Assembly: GCA_047967505.1 (NCBI GenBank) | Contig: CM106541.1 | DNA from: Dipteris shenzhenensis | Lineage: Eukaryota > Polypodiophyta > Polypodiopsida > Gleicheniales | Reading direction: 5' to 3' (one strand) | DNA length: 64,000 nt | Part shown: positions 49,001 through 62,021 of the stretch, piece by piece | Numbering within the stretch: the stretch's first letter is position 1 | How the letters are laid out: every line of letters begins with the position of its first letter | The notes under the pieces: generated by a model | What the model was told of the DNA's origin: nothing | The model's input: the letters and a program-made list of their open reading frames with translations, nothing else | Database searches by the model: none | Translations under genes and position numbers: made by a program

Positions 49001-52000
49001 TCATAATCTATGCCTTCCTTCTATTCATAGCCCTTTGCAACAAGATGGGCTTTGTACCTGTCTATAGAAGCATCTGCTTTGTGTTTCACCTTGTACACCC
49101 ACTTAGTTCCAATTGCTTTCTTGCCGGCAAACAATTCCATCAGCTCCCAAGTATGGTTTTTATGTATGTGTACAAGACCTTGATTTGGCTCAACACGTCA
49201 TGCCCATTCAAATATGATAAGTGTGGTTATCTTTATGATGCACTCTTTTTACTGTTATGCATTACAATAAACTGAGTGTCAATCTTACCCAACCAATGCC
49301 TCGATTGATAGAACAAAACAACACTTGATTGATCACTCTTACCCACCTAGGGCCTAGGGGATTGAGATTAATTTAATCAAACACTGCATCTGGCAATTCC
49401 ATCCCGTTGGGGGAACAACTTCAACAGATTTTAATGCAATGGCCAACCAAGGCGGAGCTTCTAGTAAAGGCTGTGGGACAAAGAGTGTACTTGTAGTAGT
49501 GGTTTTGCTCAGCAGATCTTTGTTGCAGACTTCGCCAGCAGTGATTTTCCAGTAAGAATAATTACACAGGCTCTGTCAACAGAGGTTTTGTGTAGAAACT
49601 CTGTCTGAGGATTATCATCAGCAAAGATGAGGTTGAAAAACGTCTCTAATAGCAGTAGGAAAGGAATGGAAGGAAGGGAACAGGAAAGCAAGATCATCAG
49701 GCTATGCAAGAGGAGGAAAATAGCCTAGAATGAATCGCAACTGAAGGGCTGGCATAGTCTTTCTGATCAGAAAGAGAAACGGGGCCACAATGGAGCTGCT
49801 GGTCTGCAGATCACTGGAACCCAGCAGCAGATTGCTGGAACAGGGTGCAACCTGGAGTACAGCGTTGAGAGGGACTTTTTCATTCCACAGAAGTTCGCAA
49901 ACTGCAGCAGGGTGGAGAGGGTTCAGTAGAGCTAGAGAAGCTTCACATGGGAATGAAGTAGAGGGAGCAGCAGCGTTGCAGCAAGGAAGAGGCGAGAATG
50001 AGAGTGTCTTTTGTAGGAGAGGAGGCGAGGGGACGGAGAGGTAGGGCCTCAAATACTTGTCGCGCAGCAGGAATTTGTTGTAGTTCCAATGTCCTCTTTT
50101 TGTAAGGTTCTTACAATCTATCAAACCTTTGATCTCAAAGAAAATGTATTTGAAATTGCACCTTCTATTGCCCCTTTGGAGTAAAATCTTCACCTTCTCA
50201 AGCCCTTCGTCATAGTACCCGCATCTTCAAAAAGCTGAGCTTGATTTCATTCTATTTACCAAAAATACTGATAGAGTAAATTAAAGGTACAACTAAGCTC
50301 TGATGCATCACCCAAGTCATGAGTAGCTTTAATGCCTTTTCATATCCCAGGGGGAAGATCTGTTAGTGCAAAAACCTTGGCTAGTTCATTTAATGGCCAC
50401 AAAGCTAAAAATAGAAGGTTGGCTAACTAGTCCCTGTCAAGTATCTCAAACTATATGCTCTTTAAGCGCTTCCCCATAGTGTCCTTTTTTTATTGAGACT
50501 GACTTTATGGTGAAGTATTTTACGATTGGCTGACTATTCCAAGGCCAATTTGACTTCTTCTTTCAAGGGTGGACCCTATTCACGTTCTTTGTGCATCCCT
50601 AGAAATGTTTCGCCCCACCAAAGTAGTGAAGGCGTGATTCAGAGGATGCTTTCGGCATCAAATCGCATTAAATTTTAGTCAAAATAAATCCTTAAAAATA
50701 TATGTAGAGACCTAGGGATGCAGAACTATCAAAATGGATCAAGTTTAGGTAGTCTACATCCTCCTCTAAAAGCATTAATGCGCTGTGGTGCATCATTAAA
50801 TGTGCAGTTAGTGCACAATCTTAGCGAGGTTGCCCCTAAGATGACTTATAACTCCAAAACTTACGTGGCATCCCTTTTGCTTTAAGCATGTATCTCCCCA
50901 TCTCCATAAGTGACCTATTTTTCTGTTTAGCTACTCAACTATGCTGAGAGGTGTACCATATCATACAATGATGTTTAATGCCTTTCTCAGCCAAACGGTC
51001 TGTTAATGCCTTGGACATATACTCCCTCCTTCCCCCCCCTTCCTCCCTCCTCCCCCCCCCTTCCCTCGATCTGAACGAAGAGTCTGCATACTACATACCA
51101 AATTGATTCTCTACCAAGGCAATAATCGGATTGAACACAATGAATACTTCAGAATTTTGCTTGCAAGGAAAAACCCAAGCAAATCTCGTGAAGTCATCTA
51201 TGAAAGTAACAAAATAAAGATAAACCCCCAAGAGACTTCATCTGCATTGGACCACAAACATCACTGTGTACAATCTGTAATTTCCTCACAGCCCGGACCG
51301 CACCATCCCAAAATCTACACATTTTTCCAAAATAGAGCCCCCAAATATATGCTCAGGCGGGGCCTGCATACTGAGGAAGGCAGCGACAATCTGAAATTTA
51401 TGTAACAACAAAAGGCTTTACATGCCCAAACCAGGCATGCCATAACTCTTCATTTTTGCATGGCAGAGGTAGATGTAGAAACGGCATAAGATGAATGTGT
51501 TCCATTCCAATAGGCATCAAGCTGAAACAAACCATGAGAAAGTGTGCCTTTCAACAACAATGCATAATCCCGCTCTCTGTCACGTATCATATATTTGTAC
51601 ACGGAAAGAAAATTCTTCTTAATCCCAAGGACAAACAAAGCATCCTAGATGCGGAGATCTGAGCCATCCGAGGCTGTGAGCAAGCTCTCTCCAATCCCTT
51701 TAACCGGATAGAAGAATCGTTGGCACATGAGACTTTCTTGCCAACTTCAACCTGTCAAACAATTCTTTTCAGGATATAATATGGCGGGATGCACTGTTAT
51801 CAAAATACGATGTTTCTGCCGTTTCATTCATGCTGAAAGTGTGCGACTCCCAAGAGGGATCATAGCTGCAAGTAAAAAATGCCCAATCATGCTCAACAAA
51901 GTTGGTTGAAGTATCATCTCTTCCTGCATTATGGGCTGAGGCCATACTGGATTCCTTCTTCATTTCCTTTGCAAGCCTCTTCTGGCACTCATTGATGTTG

Positions 52001-55000
52001 GGAGAAGCAAAAGCTTGCATGGGGTCGTTGGTAAATCCACGTGGTTGGTGAGCTGGTTTCATATATGCATGGAGCAATATCTGGGCAGATAAGGGGGGAG
52101 ATTCCAGCCTCTATTGACGCTTCTATTCCTCAAGTGATTCCTGACTGCATCAACTTCATGGCAGCTCCGTAACTGGCACAATTTGGTGGGTTCTTTCTTC
52201 AACTCCACAATAAAGGAATGGCACGATGTAGAGGTACGATGCAGAAAGCAAGTTAGATAATTTCAGCATGCTTTTGTTATGTAATCCATGATCCTCCTAC
52301 GAGCCCCATAGTGATGCCGAGGATCAATGCATGTGGAAGCTTACCTTGCTTGCAATCACACTATATTGACTATGAGTGTACTCATCATATAGTGAGATTT
52401 TCTCATGACGTAATTGTGCTGGCCTTTTTCGGGTTAGCTTCTCTATAATATAATCACTCATAATTTTCACCCCAAAAAAAAAAGCGTGTGTGTGTGAGTG
52501 TGTGTGATCACAATGCACACTCACAATATTGGGGCCGATTGGATAGGTGGTACTTGATTCATGCAAACTTAAATAATGATTTCACATGTTGACATGTGAT
52601 TGGATCACTCCCTTGTACTTTCTGATCATTCACGGCTTTGGATGGGTCTCTATTTTGGTATGCATACTCTTGCTCTCAAGCTGCCCATGGAAAGATTTCA
52701 CATTGTCAATAAAAGTTATCTGAAACATCGACAATATACAGAAATGGTGAAGTATGCACTTTGGCCTTTTCTTATGCAAGCCAACACTATTTTGCCAGAA
52801 GGATGCAGTATGTCATCAAGCTATTGCCGTCAATATTTAGGGAATCAAAGACAAAATGTCGTAATTGCAAAATAGGAAATGCAGGAAAACTCGGAATGGT
52901 GTCAACTACGGCCATTGCAAAATGCTGAGATGCTTGATTTTCTTGCAGCTGGTACCTACATAAAACAAAATGACCAGTGCAATCTTCTCAAATGGCAAAT
53001 TCGTGCAAGACAAAAGGCTTTGAAGATAAGGGTTGCTCATCAAAAAGCTTCTTTAAAAGTCTGCACACTTCTAGACAAAATAATCCATTGCTCAGGTTAA
53101 AAGATTGGATGGGACTTATGAGAGATGGAGAGGGAGATAGAGTAGGGAGTAGGGGTTGACTCACTGCACACAGCTCGCTAGTGGGGATAATCACAATGAG
53201 TGAGTGGTACCTCCCCAAGCACACACTTTATATATTATGGATAAGGTAGTAACCCTTAAGTACAGCTAAGTACAAATGTGTACTTAGCGTACTTAGGTGT
53301 CCTACACTAAAGTACAACATAAAGTACTATTTACATAGGGTGGCCAGTGCCTTTACCCCAACAACCTCCCACTTAAAGGCAGTGTGCCCTCAAGGAGAGA
53401 AAGAATATTGGCCTCAACCAATACCCATAAGAGATCTGCAGTGTGCAAACCTCTCTGCAGCTAACCCTTTGGTTAACAGATCTGCAGGATTGTCATCTGT
53501 ATGCACCTTAACAAGCTGAATTTGCTTGTTCTCAAGCACCTCCCTGATGAAGTGATATTTCACATCTATGTGCTTCGTCTTTGCATGAAAGACAGGATTA
53601 CGTGCCAACTGTATGGCACTCTGACTGTCACAATGCAACAATGGAATCTCCAATGGATAACCCAAATCTGCCACTAACCGAGATAGCCATATAGCCTCCT
53701 TGCATGCCTCAGTGGCTGCAATATATTCAGCTTCTGTGGTAGACAAAGCAATGCATTGCTGCATTCTAGATACCCACGACACTGCACCTCCAGTGAAAGT
53801 GAAAACATATCCGATAGTAGACTTCCGGGTATCAGGGTGACCGGCATAATCAGAGTCTGTATAACCTTGCACTTTTGCATCTTGACTGCCGAAACATATA
53901 CACAAATCTTGTGTACCCTTCAGGTATCTCATGACACCTTTCACTGCATTCCAATGCTTCTTGCCGGGGTTTGCCATGTATCTACTAACCACTCCCACTG
54001 CAAACGCAATATCGGGCCTGGTTGCAACCATAGCATACATGAGACTGCCACACGCTGATGCATACGGGATCTTTGACATCTCAGCTCTCTCAGCATCTGT
54101 CTGAGGGCTGTCCAAAGCACTGATTTTCACATAAGGAGGCAATGGAGTACCAATACTCTTCCCCCCTTCCATGTGAAATCTCTGCAAGACGTTGCCAATG
54201 TATTCCTTCTGAGACAAGTATAGCAACCGCTTTTCCCTATCCCGAAGTATCCGCATGCCCAGTATATGGTTGGCATCACCAAGATCCTTCATATCAAAGG
54301 TTTGGTGCAATCTTTTCTTCAAGGCATTGATCTCCTTATGAGATTTTCCAGCAATCAACATATCATCCACATACAAAATGAGGATCAGTAAACTGCCATC
54401 TGAAGCTTTCTTGGTATACAAACAGTGATCAATGTCACTTCTCCTATAACCTTGGATTCGCATGAATGTATCAAACTTATGATACCATTCTCTGGGTGCC
54501 TGCTTAAGACCATAAAGACTTTTCTTAAGTCTGCACACAAGCTTCTCCTTTCCCTTCACTGTAAAACCTTCTGGCTGCTGCATAAAAATCTCTTCATGTA
54601 AATCACCATGAAGAAATGCCGTCTTGACATCCATTTGGACCAAGTCCATATCTGCATGTGCAACCAATGCTAATACAGTTCTGAGAGTTGTCATCTTAAC
54701 GACAGGAGAGAATATCTCATCAAAGTCAACACCATATTCCTGCTTGAACCCCTTGGCAACCAGTCTGGCTTTATGCCTTGGCTTTTCACCAGGTGTGACC
54801 TTAAGTCGATAAACCCATTTGCATGGCAGTACCTTCTTACCAGTAGGCAAGGATACCAATTCCCAAGTGCCATTCTTGTGAAGGCTGTCCATTTCAGCCT
54901 TCATAGCAAGATCCCATTGAACCTTGTCTGCCCTCTGCCTAGCCTCTCTGTAGCATGAAGGCTTCTAACCCAATGACCATCGTCTTGAGCTGGCTGTCCA

Positions 55001-58000
55001 GCCTGTTCATCACCCAGATAAGGTGGCTGTCCCATGTCTCCTGGCTGCATTTGCATGTCAGGAAGATCACCTAACTGTGCCTCATCCATTGGGATGTCTT
55101 CTGCCATACCTGGCTGTCCATTAGGACCTGCTGCAGCATCATTTAATGGCTGGTTATGCTGCTGTTGTGGCTGATTTACAGCCTGTCTGTGTTGCCCATG
55201 ATGCCTGTCATCATCAATAGTTACTTTTAAAGGTCCCTGCTGTACAACAGGTTCCTTGAACATGATGGTTTCATCAAACACGACATCATTGCTGCGTATA
55301 AGCTTTCTGTTCTTGGGATCCCAAATCCTGTAGCCCATCTCACCTTTGTCACCGTAACCTAGGAATATGCATTTAAGAGACTTTGGATCCAGTTTAGTTC
55401 TGTCCTCCCTGCGTACATGCACATATGCGACACAACCAAAGACCCGTAGGTGTTTGTAAGACGGAGGCTTACCCGTCCATACCTGTTCAGGCACACCGCC
55501 ACATAGTCTCTTGTTTGGTGACCTATTAATAAGGTGCACAGCTCTCTTTACAGCTTCAGCCCAAAATGTGTGGGGCAGTGCAGCATGTGACAACATGGAT
55601 CTGACTTTCTCTTGAATGGTCCTGAACATTTTTTCAGCGGTACCATTCTGTGGAGGATCATATGGTGCAGACAACACCCTTTGAATACCCTTTGCCTCAC
55701 AGAATTCTTAAAACTCTTTGGACAAATACTCTCCACCATTGTCAGATCGTAAAGCTTTCAGTTTATTGCCTGTCTCATTTTCGACCAGTGCAACAAACTT
55801 AGTGAAAGCCTTGAGCGTATCACTCTTCTTTTTGAGAGTGTAAACCCACACTTTGCGGGTGGCGTCATCTATGAATGACAGTATGTACTTAGAACCTCCT
55901 AAAGAGAGTGTAGGCATCTCACACACATCTGTATGTACAAGCTCCAAGAGCTGTAATTTCTGATCTGACCTTCTCTTATGAGGTATTTGTACTTGACGAC
56001 CGTAGAGACAAAATTCACATTTCTTTAAATCTGAAAATTTTAGACTCGGCAAGTAACCAAAATGAGCCAATTGCTCCATTCCCTTAATACTCATATGGCC
56101 AAGCCGGCTATGCCACAATGAAATCTTTGGCAGCTCGGCGGCATTTACATCGGAATGCGGACAATGTCCAGCATGAATTGAATACAAAGTATCAACCTTA
56201 GGACCCCTGGCAATAGCCATTGTCCCTTTGCTGATTTTCCATTTCTGACTGCCAAAGGCGGTCTGATAACCATCGTCATCCAATAAACCTGTGGAAATCA
56301 AGTTCTTCTTCACTTCAGGGACATGCCTGACTCCTTTGAGCATTAACTGTTGGCCATTTTCAAGAACAAGCCTGACATCACCTATGCCAATGATCGAACA
56401 TGCATGGTTATCACCAAGAAAGACAACTCCCTTCTGCCCTCCTGCATATCTGACAAACAGATCTCTGTAGGGTGTAACATGAAAGGAAGCACCTGAATCT
56501 ATAATCCAGGAAAGCATATCTGATCCATCACCAACATGAAGTGTATGAGCCTCCAGTGAAGAGGTGAAACATATCTCACGTCCACTGTCACTGTCACTAA
56601 CATAAGTAACATGCAGCTCCTCTTTTTCCTTGCCCTTAGACTTGCCTTGAGTCTTGCCTTCTTTGGCTCTCAGGTCGTTCTTCTTTTGAAAACACTTTTT
56701 CTCAATATGTCCCTTCTTGCCGCAATAGTTGCATACAAGATCACTTTTAGAGCGGGACTTGCTCCTCTCTCTTTCTTTGTAATTTCCACGTGTCTTGGAC
56801 CTGCTGCGTGCATTCAAAGCATTCGACTTCCCAACAGCATTGTTCTTTCTATTCATCTCTTCCTGTAGAAGAGCACTCTCCACATCTGCAAATAACAGAA
56901 TGGCATTTGAGTTGCTAGTAGAAGTCCTGAATGTGTCCCATGACTCAGGTAGAGAACATAGGATGAGTGTAGCTTTCAGCTCATCATCGAGCTTCAACCC
57001 CTGGTTGATCACCTGGCTGAATATGCTGTTAAACTCAATAATATGAGTGGACATAGGTGTCCCCTCCTTCATTTGAAGACCAACAAGCTTTTTTAGCCAG
57101 TAAGCTTTTCCCGTGGCACTTTTCTTGGCATAAGTATCCTCAAGACGTTTCCACATCCTCCACGCAGTAGGTTCATCCCTGATGCCTACAACCAGTGAAT
57201 CAACAACTGTAAGCATAATGGTCGACATGGCCAAGTTGTCCATCTTCTCCCACTGCTCATCAGTAACGTTGGAGGGCTTAACACCCTTCTCCTTTATAGG
57301 CTTGTACTGGTCCTTCTGCATCAGCACATTGTAGCATTGTGTCCTCCATATGTCATAGTTTTTAGCTCCTTCGAGCTTCTTTATCTGGAACAAGGACGAC
57401 ACGTCGCTGCCGGAACTCATGGTAAAGAAAGTAGAGTTTGTTCCTCAATGGAACCGCCTGACTCCCTGAATGAATGTGCAATCACGCACAAATAAATAAT
57501 CTCCCACAAGCGGAAGCTTCAAGATAATTCCCTTACTGTTTATGTGGCATAAACCACTTCTCCCACGTGCTGCAGAAACAGTACAACAACCTGTTTTTCA
57601 CTTCCAGAGCGGTACAGCTGTCCTAAAACAGCGTACAATACGGCCCAGTAACTATAGAGATCAATAATGAGGCATACAATGCTGATATAACAGCAAGTAC
57701 AGACTTGAAATCTGCGTTATGACAGTCCCAAAACTGTCGTACAATCTTCAGGCCTGCATGTGGCACGGTTCCCCCAAAAAACCTGATTTTAAAGTGACGT
57801 TTATTTACTTGAAACAGGCCTGATACTGCAATATACAGTATAGGACTGGAAGCCAACAAAAGCCCCTTGTTTGAATCTGAATTTCTGAGAAATTTATCAC
57901 AATCTTGCTCTGCACCGCTTTACAATGTCGAATGAGTGGAGCAGTTGCTTCCCCCCAAATCGAAATACAGAGAGTGTAAAAGCCCCAAATAATCAGTCAC

Positions 58001-61000
58001 TGCATGTGCTCTAGGAATGCATTTGTTCTGTGAAATGTCGTTCACAATCTTCCAAAGAAAACATGCAACTGCCTGTAATCACTGCATGTGCGAGTACACA
58101 CTGACAAAAGCATAAACCTCTGCCCAAGTGTCAAGCATACACACTGCAAATCTGACAATGCATACACTGTGTCAACCCTCACTGGCCAAGTGAATAACCT
58201 GTCTCAACTCTGTTTGCGGCATAAGCTAAGCCTCAGAGTTGAGTGATGCCCTGCCACAGTAGCACCTGCATACCTTTGCTGCGTCGCAAAAATCGTGAAA
58301 ATGGCTATGCTTTGTCGGAGATGAGTGCAACCGTTGCTGCTGTTCGTCTGGCACGGAAAAAGGAGCCGGAAGAAAAAAAAGGGGGGGGGGCTGGTACGGC
58401 GATGTGGCCGACGGATGTCGGCCTTTGGCCGACTGGTCAGCTGCGGGGCTGCAGCTGACCTTGCTCGGCTGTAGCTCGCCCACCTGCAGCTCTTACGCTG
58501 CAGCTAGCCCTTGCAGCTTCGCTCGCCCGCACCTTCACCGCCGCTTCTCCGCCTTGCACACGCTCGCCCGGAGAGCTCGTAGAACCCCTGTCGGCCGGCT
58601 TGGCCCTGGCCGACCTGTGTCGGCCGACCTGTTGGTCCCGCACGCTGTGTCGGCCCTGTCGGCCGACCTGCTGGTCGTCGCGATGTGTCGGCCCTGTCGG
58701 CCGACCTGCTGGTCGTCGCGATGTGTCGGCCCTGTCGGCCGACCTGCTGGTCGTCGCGCGCGCAGCCGCGCGCAGATGTCCGCCGACTTGCAGCCACTCC
58801 CACCTGTGTGCAGCTGCTCAATGCTCGCACACAGCTCGTGCATTCTCGTCTGCTGCTCGCACACCTTGTGCACGTGCCTTTGCCATCGCAATGAGAGAGA
58901 GAGAGTTCCCTGTTCCAGCCCGTTGGCTGAGAGAGAGAGAACCCGCAATGCCCGTGAGGATGAAAGGAGGGGAGAGAGCCCGTTGGCTCTGATACCAGTT
59001 GAGAGATGGAGAGGGAGATAGACTAGGGAGTAGGGGTTGACTCACTGCACACAGCTCGCTAGTGGGGATAATCACAATGAGTGAGTGGTACCTCCCCAAG
59101 CACACACTTTATATATTATGGATAAGGTAGTAACCCTTAAGTACAGCTAAGTACAAATGTGTACTTAGCGTACTTAAGTGTCCTACACTAAAGTACAACA
59201 TAAAGTACTATTTACATAGGGTGGCCAGTGCCTTTACCCCAACAACTTAGACAATAGATACATTTGAACTTGAAACGAATGCTTGACCCATTTCAGCCAA
59301 CTATTTGCAGCACCATTGCCACCTACTCCATCACGGATTGAAGCCAATAATCTGGTTTTGAATACTGTAATGCCGATGGTGTTTCTCGAAGATGCTCTCA
59401 ATATGGATATGCCTTTTCTTCAGAGTGAGCTAGATGATGCTTTGAATTCTTTAGGTGCATGGAAATCCCCAGGAGGGATGGGCTTACAGTGGAATTCTTT
59501 CATGCATATTGGGGTCAACTCAAGGGTCCGCTCCTTCAAATGATTAACCATTGTTGGGAGATTCAGCTCCTCCCACCCTCATGGAAAGAGGGACTAGTAA
59601 AGTTGGTCCTGAAAAAACAAATGTGTGAAACCATCTCTAATTGGAGACCTATCACTTTAATGCCTATTACATACAAGCTCATAACAAAAATGTAGGTCAA
59701 TCAATTGAAAGGGGTTCTTCATGCAGATCTACATGCGGCTCAGTATGATTTTGTGCCACAAAGGCAGATACATGACAACATTGCCAATATGCCAAATATA
59801 CAAATCAAGATGTGCTAATTATGCAAGTTGATATTGCTAAGGCTTTTGATACTGTGGAATGGGATTCCATTGCTCACGTAATACACAAATTGGCGCAATG
59901 CTATCTTTAGTTATATCAAAATAGTATTGCTAGTTGGTGGTGATCTCTCCCGCGCGTTGGATGTTGGATAGATCAATGAGGCAAGGATGCCCTCTCAGTG
60001 CTTTACTTTATGCCACTGCTACCCATCCATTATTGTTATACATGGACAAACTTACAGCTGAGAGCAGTTTACATGGGCTTCAACTTTCGAATGGCAAACA
60101 CTTTGTGGCTCAAGCATATGCAGATGACTCTTTCTTCTTCCCGCGCAACACTCAGTCTCACTCGCGCTTTTATCATGGATACTTTGGAATTATATGGACT
60201 GGCTGCTGGGCTACATATCAATTTTCAAAAGTCTAAGCTCTTGCCTTTGACTACAAAAAGATTGGCATGAGATACTATGGCCAGGTCAGATTTTGGAACC
60301 AGGACAGATAGTATGTCACTTGGGATACCCGATTGGCTGTTATGCTTCTTTAAAGGAGGATTGGGTGATGCTGACTACTGAAAACTCTCTACTTGGCCAC
60401 TACATTGCGTCAGGCAAAACTCCTCCCAAATTAAAGCCAAGGGACCCATTGAGCATCATACAAGCAATCATCATGGCTTATATACAATTTCATTTGCCGC
60501 TTATAGCTTCGCTAGTTTGTTCTCGAAAAATGCATAGAGGGCTTAACATTTTAAACATACACTATCATTTGGTTGCTCGAAAAGCTACTATGCTACTTAC
60601 TTTTGCAACTCAGCAGGAGCCATGGACGCAAATGCTCGCCGAAATGTGCACTGAGTTTCATACACATGCTTTTGGTGGCTAGGAGACCACCTTCTGAGAT
60701 TTTATTACGGGCTCTTTTCAAGGAAACATCCATGGTAGTCCTTTTCCAAGCCGAACTGATTGCTTATTGGCAAGTAATCCTGCAATACCTCTGCTGGTCT
60801 AGAAGTCCACTAGATATGGAAAACAATATGGCATTGGGGAGTATACATTGGAGCAGACTCTTACAAACACCTCTTGCTGTGGTAGAGCCATATTTTTTTG
60901 CATGCAAAGGTGTCAAATATGTGCAGGATGTCATTCAAGATAATAGCACTTTCATGTCCTTTCCTACAGCAAATAGGCGTTATAGTTTGTGCATGCACTC

Positions 61001-61969
61001 GAGGCCTGTATAGCATAAGCTGCAGGGTTTAATTCAGCCCTTCCTCCTGATTCTACGTCTTCAAAGCAAGATCGATTGGAGAATTGAAAACTTGAAAGAC
61101 TAGAGACTGGTTGTCAAAACATTCCGATGACGAAACTAACTGCTACGCGAGCTTATTAGCTTTTAAGTGAATAAGAGCAAAGTGCTTTTTTGCTTCCTTC
61201 TCACCCAAGAATGCTGAGTGGGAAAAACTGGAGGTGGTTGTGGAGTTTCTGTCCTTGCTGAGGGCAAAACTACTGCTTGTCGTGGAGCTGCGTGGTTCCG
61301 TGCCTCTTTGGCTTCTTGAGCTCTGTGGTCGCTCGCTCTTTGGCCAACTCAAGTTGACGTATACTGGTTGAAAGTGATCTCTAGTCTTACTCTCAACTTC
61401 GGTCTTAAGCTAATGCAGTCCCTTTATTGAAATCCCAAAATTCATGCTACCTTTATATCCTCGTGGCTGCCATATACTGTTTGCCTTGTGATGTGCAATG
61501 TATCGGCTATTGGCTCTCTTTGCTTTTCAATACAATTATAAACACCCTAGATAGGAAACTGGAGTCACCATCTAGAGGACGCGGATTGGATCCAATGCTG
61601 CTTTTCATGTTCTCTGCTTCATCTTTCATGTATTATTTTTGAAGTTTTGGCTATGAACGAATTCTATTGTGTTGCCATCAATGCATGACTAGCACGTGAT
61701 GACTAAGAGCGTGATATTTTAAACCACCCTAGGTGGCCATTGAGAGTAAAGGCCTGGACCGAAGATTTATACAAGCTAGGATAGCATAAAGAGAGAAGGA
61801 AGCGAGTCAAGTTGGATGAGTAGAGCAGGACAGTTTATTCCATGAAGGCACAATATCAAAACAAGCATTAGCATATAGGACAGATACTATGCATGTTGTG
61901 ATGTTATCAGCATGTGTGGTATCTGGTGCACCTTAGTACAACAAGGCATAACGCACTATTCTAAATATA

Positions 61970-62021
<52 letters not shown>

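Larger units (their letters stand above)
53119..59244 (-). mobile_element. Copia element C (young, nearly intact, 6,126 bp)
   Basis: A complete Ty1/copia element with two 245-bp LTRs that differ at 2 positions, a primer site, a polypurine tract and a perfect target duplication ACTTA at 53114-53118 and 59245-59249. Gag-pol is interrupted by one TAA (55708-55710) and one frameshift near 54900-54960 but otherwise keeps all key motifs. It is a different family from A and B. It lies in the same orientation as RpoT, so its LTR signals are in the sense direction of the intron. Confidence 0.97.
52560..61013 (+). mobile_element. LINE B (5'-truncated, interrupted by Copia C)
   Basis: The left part (52560-53118) encodes the end of the endonuclease ([11 protein letters not shown]) and the linker before RT. 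The right part (59245-60300) holds RT: SPGG(M)GLQ / [67 protein letters not shown] and AYADDSFFF. Sequence to about 61013 continues as the C-terminal region. Many frameshifts and stops are present. The two parts join exactly across the 5-bp target site ACTTA, so Copia C inserted into an existing LINE. It lies antisense to RpoT. Confidence 0.83.

Noticed and set aside
49702-50193. A 163-codon minus-strand frame and an opposing 84-codon frame.
   Set aside because: They interrupt the order of Copia relic D but show no copia or other domain; probably inserted or diverged non-coding sequence.
58404-59021. A 205-codon plus-strand frame and several antisense frames rich in Ala, Arg and Cys.
   Set aside because: They lie in the GC-rich leader and minisatellite of Copia C, antisense to the element, and repeat with the 38-bp unit.
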